In this document: positions 33,629 through 42,576 of the stretch, one piece after another
How positions within the stretch are numbered: position 1 is the stretch's first letter
Layout: every line of letters begins with the position of its first letter
From: an uncultured bacterium
GTDB taxonomy: Bacteria; Planctomycetota; UBA1135; GCA-002686595
NCBI GenBank assembly: GCA_938083085.1
Contig: CALLKX010000037.1
Location: 1-64,000, forward strand
Direction: 5' to 3'
Length of the DNA: 64,000 nt
Made by a program: the position numbers and the translations under genes
The notes under the pieces: generated by a model
Databases searched by the model: none
What the model saw: the letters and a program-made list of their open reading frames with translations, nothing else
Told to the model about the DNA's origin: nothing

Positions 33629-35884
33629 TTGGAAGACCACGCCACCCAACCCGACCATCAGTCGCTCCTCGCCCAGCTGACCTTTGACAGCCCCGAGGCG
33701 AAGGCGACCCGCATTCGGAGGAAGTCGCGGCTCCAGAAGTTCGTCGTCCCGCTGATGCGCAGCGTGATGCTCGGGGCAGGCGTGCTCTTCGCCAGCGCGC
33801 ACAACGGGATCGTGTTCGACGCCCCCTGGAGCCGAGAGCTCGGGATCGCGGCCATCCTCTACGCCGCCTACGCTCTGGTCTCTTGGCTCGCGCTCGCGGC
33901 CCTGTACCGCCCGGAGGAAGACCGAGACCTCGCGAGGATCTTCCTCCGAATCGACCTCATCGCCGCCTCGCTGCTCGTGGCCGTGACCGGCGGCGCCGAG
34001 AGCTGGCTCTTCTTCGTGCCCTGGGTGCGGGTCTCTGATCAGGTCACGGGCGGCGTACGAAGATGCGGCGAGTTCGTGCCGCTCTGCCTCCTGTCCCACG
34101 CGGCGGGGGTCGCCCTGGGGAGCGCGTGGCTCGGATATACGCCGAACTGGCTGCTCGAGGTCCTCAAGATCAGCGCCTGTACCACGATCGCGCTGCACGT
34201 CGCCCTGACCAGCCGGATCGCCGAGAAGATGCGCTCGCGCACCCGGGCGACCCTCGACCTCGCGAAGGACGCGATCAGCGAGCTCCGGGAAAAGTCAGAG
34301 GAGCTCGAGAAGGCGAAGCAGGAGGCGGAGAAGGCTTCCAGCGCCAAGGGCCTCTTCCTCGCGAACCTGAGCCACGAGTTCAGGACGCCGATGAACGGGA
34401 TCATCGGCATGACCGAGCTGACGCTAGAGACCGAGCTCGACCGCACCCAGGAGGAGTACATCTCCACGGCTCAACGCTCGGCGCGAAACCTGCTCCACAT
34501 CGTCAACGACGTCCTCGACTTCTCGAAGATTGACTCCGGCGCCATGCGCTTCGAGCGCCTCCCCTTCTCGCTCCGCGGCTGCGTCCGAGACGCGCTCGTG
34601 CTGACCGCAGCCCAGAGCAGCACCCGTAGCGTCGAGGTGACCTGTGACATCGAAGAGGCCGCCGCGGACATGGTGTCGGGAGATGAGAGTCGCCTGCGGC
34701 AGATCCTCGTCAACCTGCTCAGCAATTCCGTGAAGTTCACGCCTGAGGGCTTCGTCAGCCTGAGCGTTTCGTCGACGGAGCAGCCCGGACACCTGGCCTT
34801 CGAGGTGGAGGACACCGGAGTGGGAATCAAGCCAGAGAAGCTCGAGACCATCTTCGAGGCCTTCACCCAGGCAGAAGAGTCCACCACTCGGCGCTTCGGT
34901 GGGACCGGGCTCGGCCTCGCGATCTCCCGCGATCTCTGCGTCGGGATGGGAGGTCAAATGCAAGTCGATAGCCTGGAGGGGCGGGGTAGCCGCTTCAGCT
35001 TCTGTGTGCCGCTTCCGCCCGCGCAGTCCGAGCCTTCAGCGGGCTACAAGACCGGGCCCCTCCTCCCCGACGGCCCGGAGCAGGAGGTCCTGCTCCTGGT
35101 CCCTCAAGGCCACGTTCGCAGGTCGATCGCAAAACGGCTCGAGGCCTGGGGCGTCAGGGTGCACGCCTGCGGTGACCTCGACGCCGTGAACCGGGCCATC
35201 TGCTCTTTGGATCGAGCCCCGTTCGCCGCGATCAGTATCTCGGCGCTCCAGCCTCACGAGTACCTCCTCCTCGACGGCAAGCTCTCGGGCCTCGGCGCGG
35301 TCCCCTGGATTCTCCTCCAGGCCGGAGAGCACTCCGAGGATCCGGGGCTGCCGGCGGAGCGCGTGCAGAGCCTGCTGCTGCCGATCGTCGGCCCCGAGCT
35401 ACGGAACGCCCTCGAGTCGCTGAACTCGAACGGGTCGGCGGCCAAGCGCCCTGGCATCGACCGCCCCTCCCGCCGCCTGACCTCGCTCAGGTCAAAGCGC
35501 CCGCTGAAGATCCTGCTCGTCGAGGATGAGCCCGTGAACCAGCGCGTCGCGGAGCTCCTGCTGAGCTCCTGGGGCCATGATGTGGAGATCGCCCAGAACG
35601 GAGCCGTCGCCACCGAGAGGACCGCTCGATCTTGCCATGACGTGGTCCTCATGGACGTCCAGATGCCGATCATGGATGGCCTGACGGCCACGCGCCAGAT
35701 CCGGTCGCGCGAGGCCAGCAGCGGCGGGCCGGCGGCCCACATCATCGCCATGACCGCCAACGCGACGCCCGAGACCGCCTCGGACTGCGTGGACGCCGGC
35801 ATGAATGGCCTGGTGCTCAAGCCGATCAATCGAAACGAGCTCTTCGAGTGCCTCGAGACCTACGGCTCCTCGTTGACGACCTGA
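33629..35884 (+). CDS. Hybrid sensor histidine kinase/response regulator with degenerate middle receiver
   Basis: A 751-residue kinase. Residues 35-195 form four to five membrane helices with little periplasmic sequence, so the sensor is in or near the membrane. A coiled coil (205-240) leads to HisKA with His249 (ANLSHEFRTPMN), then the ATPase boxes NLLSNSVKFT, DTGVGI and [10 protein letters not shown]. Residues 485-595 look like a receiver lacking the acidic pocket and phospho-Asp. A true receiver follows (KILLVEDEPVN, Asp676 in VLMDVQMPIMDG, LKPINR). The start is a TTG, since an in-frame stop lies 24 bp upstream; the next ATG (residue 43) would cut the first helix. Confidence 0.9.
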   Translation: MEDHATQPDHQSLLAQLTFDSPEAKATRIRRKSRLQKFVVPLMRSVMLGAGVLFASAHNGIVFDAPWSRELGIAAILYAAYALVSWLALAALYRPEEDRDLARIFLRIDLIAASLLVAVTGGAESWLFFVPWVRVSDQVTGGVRRCGEFVPLCLLSHAAGVALGSAWLGYTPNWLLEVLKISACTTIALHVALTSRIAEKMRSRTRATLDLAKDAISELREKSEELEKAKQEAEKASSAKGLFLANLSHEFRTPMNGIIGMTELTLETELDRTQEEYISTAQRSARNLLHIVNDVLDFSKIDSGAMRFERLPFSLRGCVRDALVLTAAQSSTRSVEVTCDIEEAAADMVSGDESRLRQILVNLLSNSVKFTPEGFVSLSVSSTEQPGHLAFEVEDTGVGIKPEKLETIFEAFTQAEESTTRRFGGTGLGLAISRDLCVGMGGQMQVDSLEGRGSRFSFCVPLPPAQSEPSAGYKTGPLLPDGPEQEVLLLVPQGHVRRSIAKRLEAWGVRVHACGDLDAVNRAICSLDRAPFAAISISALQPHEYLLLDGKLSGLGAVPWILLQAGEHSEDPGLPAERVQSLLLPIVGPELRNALESLNSNGSAAKRPGIDRPSRRLTSLRSKRPLKILLVEDEPVNQRVAELLLSSWGHDVEIAQNGAVATERTARSCHDVVLMDVQMPIMDGLTATRQIRSREASSGGPAAHIIAMTANATPETASDCVDAGMNGLVLKPINRNELFECLETYGSSLTT

Positions 35885-36000
35885 GCTCCGCCACCTGCTC
35901 GGAGCCGATTGGCTGCCCCCGCCGAAGCAGCGGATCTCCCGGGCGCCAAGGCGCGGCGTAATAGCGCATCCGGTTCGGCGCCGCGCGCGATCGAGAGAGC

Positions 36001-36588
36001 ATGCGCAGATCACTCCTCGCCCTGACCGTCCTCGCCGCCGGAGCCTTCTTCGCCTGCGCGCCCACAAAGCCCCTGGCGACGGTCCCCTTCGTGGACCTGG
36101 ATCGATTCATGGGCGACTGGTACGTGCAGGGGCACATCCCCGTTGGGTCCGAGTCGGACGCCTACAACGGCGTCGAGTCCTACGCCCTCGACGAGGGGGG
36201 GCGGATCCTCACCAGCTACGTGTTCCGCGAGGGATCCTTCGAGGGCGACCTCGAGGTGTTGGAGCCCGTGGGGTTCGTCAGGGATACGGAGACGAACGCG
36301 GAGTGGGGCATGCGGATCATCTGGCCGTTCAAGGCCCAGTACCTCATTACCCACCTCGACGAAGACTACAGCGAGACCATCATCGCGCGCGCCCGGCGCG
36401 ACTACGCCTGGATCATGACCCGGCAGCAGGAGATCACGGACGAGCGGTTTGCCCAGCTCGTCGCGCGCCTCGCTGACATGGGATACGACCCTGCGGAGGT
36501 CCGTCGACTGCCCCAGCGCTGGCCCGACCCAGGGCACCCGGTGACCGAGGCCGCCGGCGACCTCGCCCGCTTCACGCGAGCGCAGTAG
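36001..36588 (+). CDS. blc: Bacterial lipocalin (Blc-like lipoprotein)
   Basis: A 195-residue outer-membrane lipocalin. Lipobox AFFAC makes Cys19 the lipidated residue. The GxW signature is in DRFMGDWYVQGHIP and the third conserved region in DYAWIMTR; the strand SYALDEGGRILTSYVFREG and the terminal helix SDERFAQLVARLADMGYDP-like segment complete the fold. Blc proteins bind lysophospholipids or fatty acids at the outer membrane. The central Asn-Ala-Glu-Trp-Gly-Met-Arg loop and the conserved Tyr before Leu-Ile-Thr match the family. Monocistronic, convergent with the matrixin gene. Confidence 0.88.
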   Translation: MRRSLLALTVLAAGAFFACAPTKPLATVPFVDLDRFMGDWYVQGHIPVGSESDAYNGVESYALDEGGRILTSYVFREGSFEGDLEVLEPVGFVRDTETNAEWGMRIIWPFKAQYLITHLDEDYSETIIARARRDYAWIMTRQQEITDERFAQLVARLADMGYDPAEVRRLPQRWPDPGHPVTEAAGDLARFTRAQ

Positions 36589-36777
36589 CTCCGTCCACGG
36601 GCGCCCGGCAGCCCTCTTCCCGCGAGCCCATTCGCGCGGCTCACGAGGGCCCAGGCGGGCGGCTTGAACGGGCCCAGTGCCGTGCCTAGACGAACACAAG
36701 CGCCTGGCTTGGACCAATACGGTCGTCCGGCCTACGCCGACACAGGCGCGTGACCTGGGCTAACACTGGCGCCAGGC
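36589..36777. other. Spacer between convergent genes
   Basis: This 189-bp gap separates two gene ends. I see only imperfect inverted arms (GCCTGGC near 36701 and GCCAGGC near 36770) and no coding potential. Confidence 0.3.
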
Positions 36778-39003
36778 TCACACCAGCGCTGTCGCCCGGG
36801 CGTCCCGCGGCGGTGACCCCGCGCACCGCATCCTCAGGCCGCCAAGCAGGAGGAGCGCAAAGATCCAGCCGCTCCCGCCGATCACCCGGCGCCAGTTCGG
36901 CGGCCCAGGGACGACCACGGCGGCGCATCCGCCCTCCTCGACGCCGTCCGGCCCGGTGTAGGTGAAGCCAGCCTCCAGCATCGAGGCCTGCTGCGTCTCG
37001 GCGTCCTGGACGGTGACGGTCTTGGAGCCGATCGAACCCGGCGGGGTGGTGAAGCGGAGCGTGTTGGCGTCCACGAGCTCCGGTTGAACGACGACGCCGC
37101 CCTCGCCCGAGGCCGCGCTGGCCCCGACAATGACGAGGTCCCCCGCCTCGAAGCCCGTCCCGTGGAGGGTGACCAGGTCGCCCCCGGAACGATCCCCTCG
37201 CCGCGGCGAGACCGCGCCGAGCACGGGGTCCTCCTCGGGGACGAACGCGAAGGCCAGCTGCGCCGCTTCTCCAGCCGGGGAGGTGAGCTCGAGGATGTAG
37301 GGCCCCCCTGGGAATCCGGCGGAGGTCAGCAGCTCAAGTCGCTGGGGAGAGACCACCGAGGCGTTCGATTGCACCACGCCGTCAATGGTGACCAGGCTGC
37401 CAGCCACCAGGTTCTGCCCTGTGAGGCGGACCACGGTCCCTCCTGCGACGCTCCCCACGGAGGGGAAGATGCTCGCTAGCACCGGCGGCGCGCTGACGAG
37501 GAAGGCGTCGCTCGCTCGCCCCTCGACGCCAGAGGTGTCGATCACGACCACGTCGTGGTCCCCGGCGATGGTCGCCGCCGTGGTGAGGGAGAGCGTGCTC
37601 TCGTCGATGAGCGTACACCCCCCCACCTCACCGTCCACGTAGACCTGGTCCCCGATCACGACGCGGACGCCGCGTCGGAAGCCTGTCCCCGTGATCATCA
37701 CGCCAGTTCCCCCCAGGGGACCGCCGGAGGCGGGCATCACCGAAGACACCGAGGGGCTCGGAGGCGTCACTTCGAGGCCGCCCACCAGGATGTCCTTGGA
37801 TCCGGAGGAGGTCGTCACGGTCAGGTCGATGTGCCCCGGCAGCGCGCCGCTCGGCGCCGTCACGTCCAGCCGCACGCTCGACCCGAACCAGAGCACGTTG
37901 GAGACCGCCACCGTCGGGTCGCTGGCGACCACCGTCGACCCCGCGAACAGCCCGACCCCTCCAATCGCGAGGGTGTTGGTCTCTCCGGCGATGACCCTCA
38001 GGGGAAAGCGGTCTGAGGCCCTGCCGAGGCGCACCGAGACGTCGGGCCCCACGTGCACGGTCCCCATGGACTGGACCTCGCTCCCGGTAATCTCGACCGT
38101 CCCTAGCACCCCCGCCTCGAAGTCGGTGGCCACGCTCTGACCGCCGCCCAGGTTGGCCGCCGAGACGGGCTGGTCAAGGGGGTCCACGACGACCGTGAAG
38201 ATGCCCGGCTGCAGGCCGCCTACCGCAAAGTTGCCCGACGAATTCGCCAGAGCCGCGGCGACCAGCCTCCCCCCGGCGTCCCGCACCGATACGTGTGCGC
38301 CCGAGACTCCGCTCTCATCCGAGGCCCGGCAGACTCGCCCGCTGATCCGCCCGTGGCTGGAGGATGGGTAGATGCTCGCGAGCGCAGCGCCCTCGTCACG
38401 GCTCAGGCTCCGGTGCAGGATGACCGTGGGGTCCACGTACGGGAACATCGTCGACCCACAGACCCCGGAGTGGTCGAGGCCCGCCACGTGACCGAGCTCA
38501 TGGGCCATCACGTCCTGGACGTCGAACCGCCCGCTCTGCCCGCTGGTCGTGAAGCGGAAGTTCTTCCCGTTGAAGAGGACGTCCGCGTCGACGATCCTCC
38601 CGCTCTCAAAGAAGCTAATCGGGGTGATGGCGACGGTCCCCGAACCGCCGGTGAAGAAGCCGCTGGAGTTGTTCTCATCGAACGTCACCAGGTGGATGTC
38701 GTTGCTCTCCCAGTCCGTCCTCGAGGTGACGCCGGTGTTCACGAGCTCGAAGCGGGTCCGGCCTGCGGCATTCCAGCTGTCCACGGCATTGCCGATCGCC
38801 GTGACGTGGCTTCCGTCAGAGATGTTGTCCGAGCCAGCCGCCTGGATCGCGATGGACACCCCCTGGGGGCTGGACCAGTACAGAGCGTTCCCGTTCTGGA
38901 TGAAGCGGAGCCGCACGTGAGCCGTGGCGGAGGCGATCAGCGTGGCCACCAGGACGAACCGCAGCAGCCCTCCGCGGCGCCGTCGGTCGAGCGAGGCCGT
39001 CAC
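36778..39003 (-). CDS. Secreted matrixin-type metalloprotease with TIG repeats and MYXO-CTERM-like tail
   Basis: A 741-residue exported protease. After a signal peptide (FVLVATLIASATA) comes an M10-like domain with zinc site HELGHVAGLDH (His168, Glu169, His172, His178) and the Met-turn Met187. Then one carboxypeptidase-regulatory-like unit (about 215-285) and at least three TIG/IPT immunoglobulin-like repeats (PSVSSVMPASGGPLGGTG, PVLASIFPSVGSVAGGT, PVLGAVSPRRGDRSGGD). The C-terminus, a GGC motif, then one hydrophobic helix (WIFALLLLGGL) and basic residues, resembles MYXO-CTERM sorting signals. No propeptide cysteine switch is obvious. GTG start overlaps the stop of the upstream gene (GTGA), so the two are coupled. 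Confidence 0.82.
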   Translation of the reverse strand: MTASLDRRRRGGLLRFVLVATLIASATAHVRLRFIQNGNALYWSSPQGVSIAIQAAGSDNISDGSHVTAIGNAVDSWNAAGRTRFELVNTGVTSRTDWESNDIHLVTFDENNSSGFFTGGSGTVAITPISFFESGRIVDADVLFNGKNFRFTTSGQSGRFDVQDVMAHELGHVAGLDHSGVCGSTMFPYVDPTVILHRSLSRDEGAALASIYPSSSHGRISGRVCRASDESGVSGAHVSVRDAGGRLVAAALANSSGNFAVGGLQPGIFTVVVDPLDQPVSAANLGGGQSVATDFEAGVLGTVEITGSEVQSMGTVHVGPDVSVRLGRASDRFPLRVIAGETNTLAIGGVGLFAGSTVVASDPTVAVSNVLWFGSSVRLDVTAPSGALPGHIDLTVTTSSGSKDILVGGLEVTPPSPSVSSVMPASGGPLGGTGVMITGTGFRRGVRVVIGDQVYVDGEVGGCTLIDESTLSLTTAATIAGDHDVVVIDTSGVEGRASDAFLVSAPPVLASIFPSVGSVAGGTVVRLTGQNLVAGSLVTIDGVVQSNASVVSPQRLELLTSAGFPGGPYILELTSPAGEAAQLAFAFVPEEDPVLGAVSPRRGDRSGGDLVTLHGTGFEAGDLVIVGASAASGEGGVVVQPELVDANTLRFTTPPGSIGSKTVTVQDAETQQASMLEAGFTYTGPDGVEEGGCAAVVVPGPPNWRRVIGGSGWIFALLLLGGLRMRCAGSPPRDARATALV

Positions 39004-39602
39004 CGCCCCCCTCCAGCCGTCGCGGCGCGGAGCTGAGCGGCCGATTCGATCCGGCCCACAAGCTCGGCGTAGTCCATGACGTCACGGCCGTTGACCTCCC
39101 GGGCACGCCCACCCGAGATCAGGACGAGGTCCTCGGCGGTTCGGACCGCGAGGCGGTCACCGTCGGCCTCCCTGACGAGGCGATACTTGCCCTGCCCCAG
39201 GCCGGTCGGCATCCGCAGGCCGTTGGACGCAGACGCGCCGAGCAGCAGCACGACGTCCTCCCCCTCCAACAGGCCCGGAAGGCCGGGGATCAGCATGCCC
39301 TCACCCGTCGCAAGCACGCCCCCGGGGAGGCAGATGGTCCTCGACGGCAGGTCGTCCCCCCAGAACGTCCGCGTCACATCGAGCTCGTAGTCGGTGCACA
39401 CGATCCCCTCACCCATGGCTCGGCTGGTGCTCGAGATCACACGGCCTTCGACCACCAGGTCGGACCGCTCGAACGCCTCCTCGATGTCCATGCGCAGGGC
39501 CGTCCCTGCGCGTACGGACGAGCGCGACGCGACCGCGCCGTCGCTGACGAGGACGCCGATGGCTGCACCGATTAGGACGGCAAGAGAGAGCGAGAGACGC
39601 AT
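39000..39602 (-). CDS. Secreted protein coupled to matrixin, unknown function
   Basis: A 200-residue exported protein: signal peptide MRLSLSLAVLIGAAIGVLVS, then a compact beta-rich domain (RMDIEEAFERSDLVVEGRV, CTDYELDVTRTFWGDDL, GEDVVLLLGAS, KYRLVREADGDRLAVRT). VxGRVxxxxxxxxxxxxYTxxxFxV-like patterns of this kind occur in proteins found beside matrixins in several phyla, and a role as chaperone, inhibitor or substrate partner is inferred. It lies directly upstream of the protease and overlaps it by GTGA. The ATG was chosen for its normal leader; an earlier GTG would add 17 residues. Confidence 0.7.
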   Translation of the reverse strand: MRLSLSLAVLIGAAIGVLVSDGAVASRSSVRAGTALRMDIEEAFERSDLVVEGRVISSTSRAMGEGIVCTDYELDVTRTFWGDDLPSRTICLPGGVLATGEGMLIPGLPGLLEGEDVVLLLGASASNGLRMPTGLGQGKYRLVREADGDRLAVRTAEDLVLISGGRAREVNGRDVMDYAELVGRIESAAQLRAATAGGGR

Positions 39603-39907
39603 GCCATGGGGAGTGGCCTGGGGAATCGGGCGCGCTGTTCGGACAGGGCGCATGCCGTTCGCCGGGGGAGGCGACAGGAGAGAAGTTCGGCAGCCGACCT
39701 GGCTCCCCTTGAAGTCACGGCGCTCGGCGACCTCGGAGTCTCAATGTGGGCCTGGAGCCCCACGAGCCTGAGCCGGGTACGGTTCCTCGACGGGGTGGAG
39801 CCGCGCCCTCTTCCTCGCTCCCTTCCTCGCCCTCTTCCTCGCTCCCTTTCTCGCTCCCTTCCCAACGGCCCCTACCCAGCGGGCCTCACCCAGCGGGCCC
39901 CCATCGA
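39603..39907. other. Divergent spacer with CT-rich minisatellite
   Basis: This 305-bp region separates two divergent genes. It carries a CT-rich 12-bp tandem array (entered separately) and a 14-bp-period repeat of acccagcgggcc at 39874 and 39888. I see no ribosome-binding site or convincing promoter. The frame of the downstream gene stays open back to 39746, so a Ser/Pro-rich N-terminal extension is possible. Confidence 0.4.
39807..39866. repeat. 12-bp tandem repeat, 5 imperfect copies
   Basis: The unit cctcttcctcgc alternates with tcccttcctcgc, so a 24-bp higher-order unit is also visible at 39807 and 39831. All purines are on one strand, which favours slippage or triplex structure. Confidence 0.8.
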
Positions 39908-40276
39908 ATGGACGCAGAACGCCTCCTTCACCGCATGTGCCGCCGACGAGGACTCCCCGCCTCGCGCGCCAATGAGCTCCTCCCGCTGGTCCAGCGGGCC
40001 GTCGTTTCATCCTCGAAGGTGAGGCGGCGCCTGCTGACCCTGATCGACCGCAACCTGGCGCGACGATCAGGCGGGGACCCGAGCGCGACGCTCGAGAGCC
40101 TGGAGGCGGACCTGGACGAGGAGGTCCTCGTCTCCGTGGCCCGGCGCGTCCACGCCTGGAGCCCGCCCTGGAAGTCGCGGGGCGCCACCGATGGCGACGG
40201 CTCCGATGGCGACGGCTCCGGGGGCTTCGACCTCGGCGGCGGCGACCTCCCGGGAGGCCTCGGCGGGAGCCTCTGA
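39908..40276 (+). CDS. Small hypothetical protein
   Basis: A 122-residue cytoplasmic protein that I do not recognise. The first 80 residues are helical and basic (MDAERLLHRMCRRRGLPASRA, LLPLVQRAVVSSSKVRRRLLTLIDRNLARR), the next part is acidic (TLESLEADLDEEVLVSVARRVHAW), and the C-terminus is a Gly/Asp/Ser-rich tail with a 15-bp tandem duplication (gatggcgacggctcc at 40190 and 40205). Codon third positions are strongly G/C, as in real genes here. It ends 27 bp before the stop of the convergent cupredoxin gene. The ATG was preferred to a GTG at 39746 because that extension is pure low-complexity Ser/Pro from the minisatellite. Confidence 0.6.
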   Translation: MDAERLLHRMCRRRGLPASRANELLPLVQRAVVSSSKVRRRLLTLIDRNLARRSGGDPSATLESLEADLDEEVLVSVARRVHAWSPPWKSRGATDGDGSDGDGSGGFDLGGGDLPGGLGGSL

Positions 40277-40303
40277 TCCTCCACGCGGAGGACCATCACG
40301 GCC

Positions 40304-41098
40304 TCATCGCCGACGTCGACGGGTCTTCTTCTTCTTCTTGGCCATCTGGACCTCGAGCGGAGCGACCTTTCCGTCCTCGCCCACCACGGCCTTCATGGTC
40401 TTCGAGCCGAGCGTCTCGTGCCAGAGGGAGACCTCGTGCTCACCCGGCGGGAGCCCCTCCAGGGTGAACTGGCCCTTCTCGTCCGTGATCGCCCAGTGCG
40501 TGGCGTCCGTGACCACGAGCCACGACTTCATCCAGGTGTGCATGTCGCACGTGACCTTGATGCGTTCGGGCTCGCTGTAGGTGCGCTCGAGGCGCTTCCC
40601 GGCCAGGACCGTCTGGTTCAGGTCGTCGTTCAGGACCGTGATCAGGTGGACGTTGTGGGACGTCTCATCCGAGTTCAGGAAGGCCACCTTCGCGCCCTTG
40701 GGCACGACCAGCATGTGCGGCGTGAAGCGGCAGCCCTTCTGGTCCAACTCGTAGGCCTCCTCGGGGATGTCGACCTTGACGCCGTCCACCTTGACGCTGA
40801 CGAGGACCCCTTGCAGGCCGCGGTCCGGACCGATCACCAGGCTGAGGTCCTGGCGGTCCACCTCTTCGCCGGGGGGGCAGCAGCCGCTCGCCGACTTCGC
40901 CGAGACCGCCAGCTCCTTGACCTCGGGGAGCTCGCCCTCGAACTTGACCGAACCCGCCAGCGTGCCCACCTTCGCGGCCACTGCGGCCGGGGCGGGCTCT
41001 TTGACAGGCTCCTGGCCCAGGCTCGCGCCGGTGAGCAGGAGAGCGGTCAGGAACGAAGTGGCCAGGAGGCACCCGATGGAGAGTCTGCCGTGATTCAT
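40304..41098 (-). CDS. Exported cupredoxin-type protein with polybasic C-terminus
   Basis: A 264-residue periplasmic or secreted protein: signal peptide to about residue 29, then a plastocyanin-like domain (about 85-200). Type 1 copper ligands are visible as His148 (SHNVH), Cys184, His187 and Met190 in TCDMHTWM. A short carboxypeptidase-regulatory-like part (EGLPPGEHEVSLWHETLG) follows, and the last 12 residues are AKKKKKTRRRRR. It resembles the methylamine-utilisation-associated cupredoxins widespread in Planctomycetota; electron transfer is the likely role. An ATG 9 bp upstream is an equally possible start. Tail-to-tail with a small gene; head-on neighbour of pfp. Confidence 0.83.
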   Translation of the reverse strand: MNHGRLSIGCLLATSFLTALLLTGASLGQEPVKEPAPAAVAAKVGTLAGSVKFEGELPEVKELAVSAKSASGCCPPGEEVDRQDLSLVIGPDRGLQGVLVSVKVDGVKVDIPEEAYELDQKGCRFTPHMLVVPKGAKVAFLNSDETSHNVHLITVLNDDLNQTVLAGKRLERTYSEPERIKVTCDMHTWMKSWLVVTDATHWAITDEKGQFTLEGLPPGEHEVSLWHETLGSKTMKAVVGEDGKVAPLEVQMAKKKKKTRRRRR

Positions 41099-41162
41099 GC
41101 TGCCCATGATAAGCCGAATGCGCGAGGCCGTCGCCTGCGCATTCGGCTCGAAGCCCGCTGGC

Positions 41163-42392
41163 TCAGCTGAGCTGGGTCGCGCCAGTCTTCGGCGAGACCG
41201 GGTGGCTGGCGAGACGCCCGGGCACCGGGAGCGTGCCGACCAGCGGGGTCGCCCACTCGACGAACGCACTCGAAACGTCATCCGTACCTTTGATGAACTC
41301 CTCGGGCACGTGGCGGGTCGCGGCGGCCACCACCGAGAGGTCATTGACCACGTAGAGGGGCTCGTACTCCCCGTCGTTGGTCCCCCGCTGAATAGCCAGC
41401 GAGCCGTGCTGGCAGTCGCCAGACGTGGCGACCCGAACAGCGGCTCGGCCCACTTCGCGGGCCTCGAGCGCGTCCTGCTCGGAGATCACCCCGAAGAAGC
41501 TGCGCTGCAGATAGCCGAACGTATCCGCCCGGACCCGCTTGGCCGCAGAGACCTTGGCCTTGACCAGCCCGGAGAGATAGTCGCCAAGGGCGCCGGTCCC
41601 CGAGAGCTGGATGTTGCCGTGGCTGTCCACCTCAGTGCCGCTAGCGATGACCTTGCCCTCGGCGTCGTGGATGCCCTCGGAGACGGCCACAAGGCAGCGC
41701 CCGTGCTTGAGGAGCATCTCCTCCACGCGGTCGCAGAACTCCTCACGGTCAAAGACGCCCTCGGGGAGGTAGATCAGGTGGGGCCCGTCCCCGTCGTGGC
41801 GGCGCGCGAGCCGGCTCGCAGCGGTCAGCCAGCCAGCGTGGCGCCCCATGATGACGTTGATCTTGACGCCACCGAGGCTCCGGTTGTCCTGGTCATCTCC
41901 CATGAAAGCCTGGGCAACGAAGCGCGCCGCAGATGCGAAGCCAGGGGTGTGGTCGCAGCCGGCGAGGTCGTTGTCAATCGTCTTCGGCACGTGGAAGAGA
42001 CGAACCTCGTAGCCGATCTCGAGGGCAGCCTCGTTGAGCAGGTGGGCCGTCTCCGCTGAGTCGTTCCCGCCGACGTAGAAGAAGTACCGGATGTCATGAG
42101 CCTTGAAGACGTCAAGCACGCGCCGGCACGCCTCCGCGGTCGGCTTCCTGCGGACAGAGCCGAGGGCCGCTGCCGGGGTCATGGCGACTCGCTCAAGCTC
42201 CTCGCGGGACTCCCGACCAAGGTCGATCAGGCGCTCCTCGATGATGCCCTCGATGCCATTCAGGGCGCCGTAGACCCCCGTGATGTCGGGGTGCTCGACG
42301 CAGCTCTCTACGAGCCCGACGAGGCTCTGGTTGATGACTGCGGTGGGGCCGCCGGATTGACCGATGAGCGCGTGGCCACGGAGTTGGGACAT
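41163..42392 (-). CDS. pfp: 6-phosphofructokinase, pyrophosphate-dependent type
   Basis: A 409-residue phosphofructokinase. The phosphoryl-donor loop is GGNDS (108-112) and the substrate loop PKTIDND (136-142); Lys137 where ATP enzymes have Gly is the mark of PPi use. MGRHAGW (182-188) binds fructose 6-phosphate. A reversible PPi-linked step fits with the membrane pyrophosphatase at 31-33 kb. The Asn in GGNDS (GGDD in most PPi enzymes) is unusual, so donor preference should be treated as inferred. Monocistronic; a promoter-like pair lies upstream. Confidence 0.9.
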   Translation of the reverse strand: MSQLRGHALIGQSGGPTAVINQSLVGLVESCVEHPDITGVYGALNGIEGIIEERLIDLGRESREELERVAMTPAAALGSVRRKPTAEACRRVLDVFKAHDIRYFFYVGGNDSAETAHLLNEAALEIGYEVRLFHVPKTIDNDLAGCDHTPGFASAARFVAQAFMGDDQDNRSLGGVKINVIMGRHAGWLTAASRLARRHDGDGPHLIYLPEGVFDREEFCDRVEEMLLKHGRCLVAVSEGIHDAEGKVIASGTEVDSHGNIQLSGTGALGDYLSGLVKAKVSAAKRVRADTFGYLQRSFFGVISEQDALEAREVGRAAVRVATSGDCQHGSLAIQRGTNDGEYEPLYVVNDLSVVAAATRHVPEEFIKGTDDVSSAFVEWATPLVGTLPVPGRLASHPVSPKTGATQLS

Positions 42393-42462
42393 CGTCGAAG
42401 ACAGGGTGTAGATTGGATGTTCAGCGCCTCTCCAGCGACAGATGCTGGCGGGAGCCGGTGAG

Positions 42463-42489
42463 ATTTTAGTTCGCCCCGAATCACGTCAA
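42463..42489 (-). promoter_or_regulatory. Candidate promoter for pfp
   Basis: On the minus strand TTGACG (-35) and TAAAAT (-10) are separated by 15 bp, about 70 bp upstream of the pfp ATG, in the most AT-rich DNA nearby. The spacing is shorter than ideal. Confidence 0.4.
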
Positions 42490-42576
42490 ACACGCAAAAG
42501 TGGTTCTGACGGTTGCCGACTGGCCCATTCGTCCCTAATCTTCCCAGCCTCGGACGCAGCGCTGCTGCGACCGGGA

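Noticed and set aside
39746..39907. Ser/Pro-rich N-terminal extension of the 122-residue hypothetical protein
   Set aside because: It is generated by the CT-rich minisatellite and has no homologous look; kept only as an alternative start.
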